Of a DNA stretch of 8,318 nucleotides, positions 1-4,932 are shown one piece after another. Under the pieces are notes generated by a model. It searched no databases, was not told where the DNA came from, and was given only the letters and a program-made list of their open reading frames with translations. The stretch is from NCBI GenBank assembly GCA_031257075.1, contig JAIRPM010000057.1, positions 1 to 8,318 on the forward strand, written 5' to 3'. The number at the start of each line of letters is the position of its first letter. Position 1 is the first letter of the stretch. The position numbers and the translations under genes were made by a program. Source of the DNA: Spirochaetaceae bacterium. Its GTDB lineage: Bacteria; Spirochaetota; Spirochaetia; Treponematales; Breznakiellaceae.

Positions 1-765
1 AGATTTGAAAACATTACACTTACCGGCAGCGGAGGAACCGGGGGGGGGGGGCTGTCTATTAACAATTCAAATGCCGGAATAACGCTGGGGCAGGGGGCGT
101 ATATATGCGGTAATGCTACAACGGGAAACGGCGGCGGTATTTTGATTGCCAGCGGGCAATTAACAATCGAGACCGGCAGTACGATAAGCCATAACAAAGC
201 ATCCAACGGCGGCGGTATTTATGTAGGCGGCGGTTCTGTAACATTTACGAACGGTTCTATAGCCAAAAACACCGCTAATCCTTCCGGCGGCGGCGTTTAT
301 ATTGGTTCGGGAGAATTTACGATGGACGGCGGCGAGATAAAGGCTAACATAGGAACATCGAGCGGCGGCGGCGTTTATATTAATAGCAGCGGCACATTCA
401 ATTTTGCCGGCGGCTATATTTCCGGCAACACAACCGGTTCCGTAAACGCCAATCCCGGCAGGTCAGTGTATATAAACGGCACCTTTAATGTTTCCGGGTC
501 GGCCGCTTGTGAAATGCCGACAAACGGCACCATTACCAATGATGTGTTTCTGGCGCATGGCAAACAAGTTGTCATTACTGGAATCCTTAGTTCTAACAAT
601 GCATCCTCCACCCCCGCCAAGTCATTCATGCTTAATTTTGACAGCACCGCTTGGCAGGCCGGAGAAACAGTGATAACCACAACGAATACGCAAGATTATC
701 AAAGGATAGATTTGGCCTTCAATTTACCCTTTACTATTAATAATACAAGCGGTCATCTCCAATAG
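1..765 (+). CDS. Surface/secreted beta-helix repeat protein, C-terminal part (5' end outside window)
   Basis: The frame is open from base 1 to a TAG at 763-765, giving 254 residues; the start lies upstream of the window. A TTG at 142 could be read as a start, but coding clearly continues before it with the same Gly/Ser/Thr/Asn-rich composition and it has no convincing ribosome site. Four repeats begin with GGG[IV] at residues 44, 70, 96 and 122, exactly 26 residues apart, with a consensus of GGG-hydrophobic, a short strand ending in F/L-T, then G-x-I-x-x-N. This resembles right-handed parallel beta-helix rungs and the GGA[ILV]/FxxN repeats of chlamydial Pmp proteins (family knowledge). A further rung with GGGG lies at residues 14-17, encoded by a pure G tract. 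The last ~90 residues lose the repeat and look like a globular cap; no autotransporter barrel or membrane segment is seen. Surface location is inferred; the exact function is unknown. Confidence 0.8.
   Translation, partial: RFENITLTGSGGTGGGGLSINNSNAGITLGQGAYICGNATTGNGGGILIASGQLTIETGSTISHNKASNGGGIYVGGGSVTFTNGSIAKNTANPSGGGVYIGSGEFTMDGGEIKANIGTSSGGGVYINSSGTFNFAGGYISGNTTGSVNANPGRSVYINGTFNVSGSAACEMPTNGTITNDVFLAHGKQVVITGILSSNNASSTPAKSFMLNFDSTAWQAGETVITTTNTQDYQRIDLAFNLPFTINNTSGHLQ
40..51 (+). repeat. Homopolymeric G12 tract inside coding sequence
   Basis: Twelve consecutive G bases encode four glycines at residues 14-17 of the beta-helix protein. Equivalent GGG motifs of the other rungs are spelled with mixed GGC/GGT codons, so the pure run is not simply forced by the protein. 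With 12 G the frame is open. With 11 G the reading frame meets TAA at 80-82, and with 13 G it meets TAA at 60-62 (present coordinates). This is the arrangement expected of an ON/OFF slippage switch. Poly-G switches are known for Treponema pallidum outer-membrane genes (established knowledge); activity here is inferred. Confidence 0.75.
130..441 (+). repeat. Four degenerate 78-bp tandem coding repeats
   Basis: Units start at 130, 208, 286 and 364, each opening with a GGCGGCGGT/C-type triplet run that encodes the Gly-Gly-Gly of a beta-helix rung. Period is exactly 26 codons. Units are diverged in sequence, so this is an old protein-level repeat rather than a recent DNA duplication. Confidence 0.7.
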
Positions 766-767
766 CG

Positions 768-803
768 GTTTGAAGCGGGCGCGGCGGCTTCCCCGCTTCA
801 AAC
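768..803 (+). terminator. Hairpin after the beta-helix gene (possible terminator)
   Basis: A perfect 12-bp inverted repeat (GTTTGAAGCGGG at 768-779 and CCCGCTTCAAAC at 792-803, 12-base loop) starts two bases after the TAG. It is GC-rich and well placed to end the upstream transcript. There is no clean T run behind it, only T-rich DNA at 810-820, so intrinsic termination is likely but not certain. Its right arm overlaps the proposed -35 of the next gene. Confidence 0.55.
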
Positions 804-825
804 ATGGCGTTGATTTTGTTATACT
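797..825 (+). promoter_or_regulatory. Promoter with extended -10 for the coiled-coil/topoisomerase operon
   Basis: TGTTATACT at 817-825 is an extended -10 (TGn plus TATACT, 5/6 to consensus). TTCAAA at 797-802 is a weak -35 (4/6) with a 17-base spacer. Transcription would start about 831-833, at the ATG at 832 itself, implying a leaderless mRNA. Inferred from sequence only. Confidence 0.5.
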
Positions 826-831
826 ACCCGC

Positions 832-1989
832 ATGGATGAAAGGGTAAAGTCAATACGCAGCCTGAACGATACGCGCGCGGCGCTGTCCCGAAGGCTGAAC
901 GGCCTTTTTGCGGGACTGGGGCGCGGTGTGCTGGAACGCATACCGGCACATGCGCCGGACGGCTCAAGCCGCGAACCGGTTCCGCTTGCCGCGCTTGCCC
1001 TAGAATACCGCCACCTTAACGAAAAAATCGCCGAAGCCGCCGAAAAAATCATCCATATAGAAGACGATATTGCGCTGCTCAACCGGCTGGAAAGCGCCCT
1101 TTTGTCGAACAAACGCGAACTTGGTTTGAAAACCCGCGAGGCCGCCCCGCTGTACATAGAATTGGGCGAACAGGCCATAAAAGCTTTCAACGCCGCGCCT
1201 CTTTCCGAGACGGTATGGCGGGAGGCGCGCGCACTGGAGACCGGGCGCGCGGCGGCGCAGGCGGCGGCGCAAAACAGGCGCGGAAGGACGTTTTTTTTTG
1301 GATTTGCCGGCGCGTATATCAAAAAAATACAAGAGCGCATCAATATAAAAAAAATTACTCTGCGTATGCGGAATTTGTACGCCAATCTTGGCTGTGAACT
1401 TGCCGCAAAAACCTGTGAAGATATCGAACATAAAAATCCTGAACAGTTTATGGAAATAAAAACGGCATGGCATGCCGCCCGCAATATATATGTTTATATG
1501 CAAGACATTGAAGCGGATACTCTCAGCAAAAAAAACGAGATAAACGGCATATTAGAGAAATGGAAAACCTTTGGCCTTGAAGGCGCAAGGCTTAGGCGCG
1601 CCGCATCCGGCACCGCCCTTTTGCAAATATTAGAGCGCGGCAAAACTTTGCTGGAAAACACCCTTGACAGCCTCTGTATAGAAACAGGAAAAGAATTTAC
1701 AAATGAATCAAAAAAAGATATATATAATACACTGTTACATTCCAGTGATATTCTTGCAATAGAACAAATTCATCATGAACGTGAGCAATTGCGCGATATA
1801 GAAGACAAAATAGCAAAACTGGAAACATCGCTGGAAATAGACGTAAAACAAGCGCAGGTGGAAAAACTGGAAAAACAGATAGAATCCAAGCGCATCCGCA
1901 TTGCAAAATTAGAATCTGAAATTATGGATACTGAAAAAACAATTTTGAATATTAACAAAGAAATTATCAAATTTGGGGAGGAAAATTAA
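832..1989 (+). CDS. Uncharacterised coiled-coil protein upstream of parE
   Basis: A 385-residue protein of no family that I recognise. ATG at 832 is the first possible start, because an in-frame TGA lies at 811-813. No Shine-Dalgarno sequence precedes it, in keeping with a leaderless transcript; GTG at 928 (residue 33) is a weaker alternative start. The protein is mainly helical: charged heptad-like stretches at about residues 55-100 and, most strongly, 310-380 (rich in E, K, I, L) predict coiled coils. An Ala-rich patch (about 138-147) is followed by a basic and aromatic segment with FFFGF at 154-158. There is no signal peptide or convincing membrane helix, so it should be cytoplasmic. It ends with TAA directly against the ATG of the topoisomerase gene, and its last codons contain that gene's ribosome site, so the two are co-transcribed and probably translationally coupled. 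A role linked to chromosome topology or structure is a guess from context. The 5' half is GC-rich and the 3' half AT-rich. Confidence 0.85.
   Translation: MDERVKSIRSLNDTRAALSRRLNGLFAGLGRGVLERIPAHAPDGSSREPVPLAALALEYRHLNEKIAEAAEKIIHIEDDIALLNRLESALLSNKRELGLKTREAAPLYIELGEQAIKAFNAAPLSETVWREARALETGRAAAQAAAQNRRGRTFFFGFAGAYIKKIQERINIKKITLRMRNLYANLGCELAAKTCEDIEHKNPEQFMEIKTAWHAARNIYVYMQDIEADTLSKKNEINGILEKWKTFGLEGARLRRAASGTALLQILERGKTLLENTLDSLCIETGKEFTNESKKDIYNTLLHSSDILAIEQIHHEREQLRDIEDKIAKLETSLEIDVKQAQVEKLEKQIESKRIRIAKLESEIMDTEKTILNINKEIIKFGEEN
1291..1299 (+). repeat. T9 run in the coiled-coil gene
   Basis: Nine T bases encode Phe154-Phe156. One base more leads to TGA at 1395-1397; one base fewer leads to TAA near 1345. 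It is a candidate site for polymerase slippage, but a run of Phe codons by chance explains it equally well. Confidence 0.5.
1975..1981 (+). promoter_or_regulatory. Ribosome binding site of the topoisomerase gene
   Basis: GGGGAGG lies 8 bases before ATG 1990 and inside the last codons of the upstream gene, whose TAA (1987-1989) touches the ATG. It fixes the start of the topoisomerase gene and predicts translational coupling. Confidence 0.85.
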
Positions 1990-3909
1990 ATGGCAGGCAC
2001 CAAGAAACCTATTTCTCAAAAAGCAGCCGCCGTTGCCGCAAAACCGGCGGCAAAGAATAAAAACGAATACGATGAGTCGAAAATAAAAACACTTTCCAGT
2101 TTGGAACACATACGGCTGCGCACCGGCATGTACATAGGTAGGCTGGGTGACGGCTCAAATCCTGATGACGGTATTTATATATTGCTCAAAGAAGTGATAG
2201 ACAATGCGGTTGATGAATTCATTATGGGAAATGGCAAAGAAATTGATATAGAAGTAAAGGACGGTCAGGTGCGGGTGCGCGACTTTGGGCGGGGAATCCC
2301 TTTGGGAAAACTTACTGAATGTGTATCAATAATTAACACAGGCGCAAAATATAACGATGATGTATTTCAGTTTTCCGTAGGCTTGAATGGTGTAGGAACC
2401 AAGGCTGTAAATGCCCTTTCCGCCCATTTTCGCGCTGTTTCCATGAGGGACGGGCTTTTTGCCGAATCAATATTTGAACGCGGCATACTCAAAACTGAAC
2501 GCAAAGGCAAACTGAAAGATGCCGCGCAGGGCAAACAGCCGGCCAAAAACGGCACATGCGTTGAATTTATTCCTGACAAAGAAATATTCGGCGATTATCA
2601 GTTTTCCATGGAATTTATTGAAAACCGCATAAAAATTTATTCATATTTGAATACCGGGCTGACTCTCATTCTAAACGGAAAAAAATATTCATCGCAGCAT
2701 GGGCTGCTTGATTTGCTCACTGAACAGACCAGTTCCGGCGGCAGCGGTGCAGAAAGCGGCCCGGTGCAGCCTATTTATCCGATAGCGTATTATAAAGGCC
2801 AGCATGTCGAATTCGCGTTCACGCACACGAACAATTACGGCGAAGAGTATTTTTCATTTGTGAACGGCCAGTGGACTTCGGACGGCGGCACTCATCTTTC
2901 GGCCTTCAAAGAAGGCATGCTCAAAGGCATACAGGCATTTTACAAAAAAGATTACAAATCGGAAGACGTACGCGAAGGGGCTATAGCCGCGGTTGCCGTC
3001 AAACTCAAAAACCCCGTATTTGAAAGCCAAACAAAAAACAAACTCGGCAACTCTGACGTACGCGGCTGGCTTGCCGGCGAATGCAAGGTTGCCGTGGAAG
3101 ACTGGCTGCACAAAAATTCAGAAGCGGCAAAAAAACTGGAGCAAAAAATCATCGCCAATGAAAGCCTGCGCACCGAATTAAATACCGTAAAAAAAGAAGC
3201 GCGGGAGGCGGCAAAAAAAATAGCGATAAAAATTCCTAAATTAAAAGATTGTAAGTACCATTTAGAAGACGGGCTGCATGGTACGAATTCAACTATATTT
3301 ATTACTGAAGGTGATTCAGCATCCGGCTCTATGGTTGGCAGCCGCGATGTATATACGCAGGCTATATTCAGCCTGCGCGGCAAAGTGGAAAATATGTATG
3401 GCAAGAAACGGCCTGCTATTTACAAAAACGAAGAATTGTACAATCTGATGATGGCGCTCGGTATTGAAAACGACGTTGAAGGCCTGCGTTATGCCCGCAT
3501 TGTTATCGCGACAGACGCGGACTTTGACGGGTTTCATATCCGTAATTTGCTGCTCACATTCTTTTTATCATACTTTGAAGAATTGGTTTCCGGCGGCAAA
3601 GTGTTTATTCTGGAAACACCGCTTTTCCGGGTGCGTACCAAAAAAGAAACACGCTACTGTTATACCGAAAAAGAACGCGACAGCGCGGTTGCAGCGCTTG
3701 GCCAGTTCAGCGAAGTTACACGCTTCAAAGGATTGGGTGAAATAAGCCCCAAAGAGTTCGGCCAATTTATCGGCGCGGATATAAAACTGATTCCGGTATC
3801 AGTAAATACGCTGCGAGGCGTATCGCAGGTGTTATCATTTTATATGGGGAAAAACACTCCCGACCGCCGTGATTATATCATGAAAAATTTAGTAAATACA
3901 GAAGTATAA
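1990..3909 (+). CDS. parE: DNA topoisomerase IV subunit B (ParE; GyrB-like type IIA topoisomerase)
   Basis: ATPase subunit (639 aa) of a type IIA topoisomerase; with its A subunit it passes one DNA duplex through another, using ATP. After a ~28-residue Lys/Ala-rich tail the order is canonical: LRTGMYIG (43-50), the GHKL ATP site with catalytic Glu68 and Asn72 (KEVIDN), DFGRGIP (98-104), GLNGVG (131-136), the transducer with the QTK loop (Gln347-Lys349), then TOPRIM with EGDSASGS (Glu440) and DADFDG (Asp509, Asp511, Asp513) for Mg2+, and RFKGLGE (578-584). All key residues are present. The length and the lack of a large insert in the TOPRIM/tail region fit ParE and short GyrB proteins. FITEGDSASGS, in place of the LVEGDSAGGS usual in GyrB, and TDADFDGFHIR resemble the ParE type seen in Bacteroidetes and spirochaetes (from memory), so parE is preferred over gyrB. 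No A subunit follows; a terminator does. It is the second gene of an operon behind a coiled-coil protein. Confidence 0.88.
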   Translation: MAGTKKPISQKAAAVAAKPAAKNKNEYDESKIKTLSSLEHIRLRTGMYIGRLGDGSNPDDGIYILLKEVIDNAVDEFIMGNGKEIDIEVKDGQVRVRDFGRGIPLGKLTECVSIINTGAKYNDDVFQFSVGLNGVGTKAVNALSAHFRAVSMRDGLFAESIFERGILKTERKGKLKDAAQGKQPAKNGTCVEFIPDKEIFGDYQFSMEFIENRIKIYSYLNTGLTLILNGKKYSSQHGLLDLLTEQTSSGGSGAESGPVQPIYPIAYYKGQHVEFAFTHTNNYGEEYFSFVNGQWTSDGGTHLSAFKEGMLKGIQAFYKKDYKSEDVREGAIAAVAVKLKNPVFESQTKNKLGNSDVRGWLAGECKVAVEDWLHKNSEAAKKLEQKIIANESLRTELNTVKKEAREAAKKIAIKIPKLKDCKYHLEDGLHGTNSTIFITEGDSASGSMVGSRDVYTQAIFSLRGKVENMYGKKRPAIYKNEELYNLMMALGIENDVEGLRYARIVIATDADFDGFHIRNLLLTFFLSYFEELVSGGKVFILETPLFRVRTKKETRYCYTEKERDSAVAALGQFSEVTRFKGLGEISPKEFGQFIGADIKLIPVSVNTLRGVSQVLSFYMGKNTPDRRDYIMKNLVNTEV

Positions 3910-3947
3910 AAAGCAGTTACAAAACTTCGGTTTTGCAACTGCTTTTT
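3908..3947. terminator. Bidirectional intrinsic terminator with UUCG loop
   Basis: The hairpin begins inside the parE stop codon. Stem AAAAAGCAGTT / AACTGCTTTTT, one A-C mismatch (3919/3936), then CAAAAC / GTTTTG closed by a C(UUCG)G tetraloop at 3925-3930. T5 at 3943-3947 gives the U tract on the + strand. The A5 at 3908-3912 gives the same on the - strand, so it can also stop transcription from the convergent lipoprotein gene. Confidence 0.9.
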
Positions 3948-3980
3948 ATGTTCCCTTTATGTCAGAGGACTGCATTAGAG

Positions 3981-4018
3981 AAGCACTGATTTATTCAACC
4001 GAGAATAAATCAGTGCTT
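3981..4018. repeat. Perfect 16-bp inverted repeat between convergent genes
   Basis: AAGCACTGATTTATTC (3981-3996) pairs without mismatch with 4003-4018 across a 6-base loop. It lies between the ends of parE and the lipoprotein gene. No strong T run follows on either strand, so it could be a backup terminator, an mRNA 3'-end stabiliser, or a small dispersed palindromic element. Confidence 0.75.
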
Positions 4019-4024
4019 GCTTTC

Positions 4025-4058
4025 CTTGTAGTTTCGCAATGAAATGAGAAACTACAAG
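4025..4058. repeat. 11-bp inverted repeat near the lipoprotein gene 3' end
   Basis: CTTGTAGTTTC (4025-4035) and GAAACTACAAG (4048-4058) with a 12-base loop. It starts 34 bases past the lipoprotein stop codon on the - strand. A short ATGCT/AGCAT hairpin (4065-4078) lies even closer. Probably part of the 3' UTR of that gene. Confidence 0.65.
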
Positions 4059-4092
4059 AGGGCAATGCTGATTAGCATCGAGTTAATCTGCC

Positions 4093-4932
4093 TTAGGGCG
4101 CGGGCGGGGCAAAGGCGGAATTGGTAATACGCGCAAAACCGGCGCCGGAATGGCCGTTTTCGTTGCCTGTCCCGTCTGGTTTTGGCAGTGATTCGTTGCC
4201 TGATTTGCGTTCCAGCGCCGTCCAGTTTGTATGAACAAAGCCGTTGCCGCCGCCGCCTGAGGTGTTGCTGTTGTCGCTGTTTGACATTCCGGCAAGGCCG
4301 CCCCAATAACCGCCGCCGCCGCCGCCATTCCCCATATCGCCGGCGGTGTAATTGCCGCCGCTTCTGCCATTTGTACCAATACCGCTATTGTTTCCGTAAA
4401 TGCCGCCGGCAGGATTGGCCATGCCGGCGCCGGCAGCCAGCGTACCATTTCCACCGCTGCCGGCTATATCCGTGCCTGAGCCATGTCCTCCGCCCATCGA
4501 TGTTGCCGCGCCGCCGCCGCCGCCGGCAACAAGCACACGGCCACTCCTGACAGCGTTGTTGGTTATGCCGTCATTGTGGTTTGCTGTACTTACAAAGGTA
4601 GCCCCCCCGCCCCCTGCCGCGCCTGTCCAGCCGCGCGGAGCATACGTGGCCCCGCCGGAACCGCCGCCGCCGTAGGCCGCACCCGCGCCCGCGACATTGT
4701 TATTAACCGGTGATTTTCCCAACGCGCCGGTATACACATACAAAGTATCCCCCGCGGTAAATAATTTTTGCGCCCGCACATACCCGCCTTTCCCGCCGTA
4801 ATGGATGCCAAACGCGGAACCGTTCACATTTCCTCCCTGCCCTCCCCAGAGTTCAAATTGATAAATACCGTCCCGTGGCGCTTTCCATTCCTGCGCGGCA
4901 TCTTTGCCGGTAAAATCCCACACCGTTTGATA
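4093..4932 (-). other. Glycine-rich domain of the lipoprotein (residues ~767-1045)
   Basis: The encoded segment has runs of up to six glycines between short aromatic/hydrophobic strands (YQFELWG, GYVRAQKLF, LYVYTG, GRVLVAGG, GFARIT). In ALK/LTK such glycine runs pack as polyglycine-II helices (established knowledge). At DNA level the runs are written as in-frame CCG repeats on the + strand, (CCG)5 at 4310-4324, (CCG)5 at 4511-4525 and (CCG)4 at 4661-4672. Slippage would change glycine number without a frameshift. Confidence 0.65.

Noticed and set aside
130..441. 78-bp periodic repeats as a CRISPR array or minisatellite
   Set aside because: Units are contiguous, diverged at DNA level and conserved as protein rungs; there are no identical repeats with unique spacers.
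142..765. TTG 142 as the true start of the beta-helix protein
   Set aside because: The same frame is open to base 1 with matching composition and an extra rung, so the gene begins before the window.
819..1484. 221-codon open frame on the - strand opposite the coiled-coil gene
   Set aside because: Its product is Cys/Ser/Arg-rich with no recognisable domain; it lies wholly opposite a gene that has a promoter and is coupled to parE. It is an antisense shadow.
3213..3220. A8 run in parE as a programmed frameshift site
   Set aside because: The downstream domains (TOPRIM, tail) are complete in the original frame and no stimulatory hairpin or useful alternative frame is evident; Lys-Lys codons explain it.
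4602..4614. C7-G-C5 run in the lipoprotein gene as a phase-variation tract
   Set aside because: It is interrupted by a G and each run is too short for efficient slippage; it is explained by glycine codons on the other strand.
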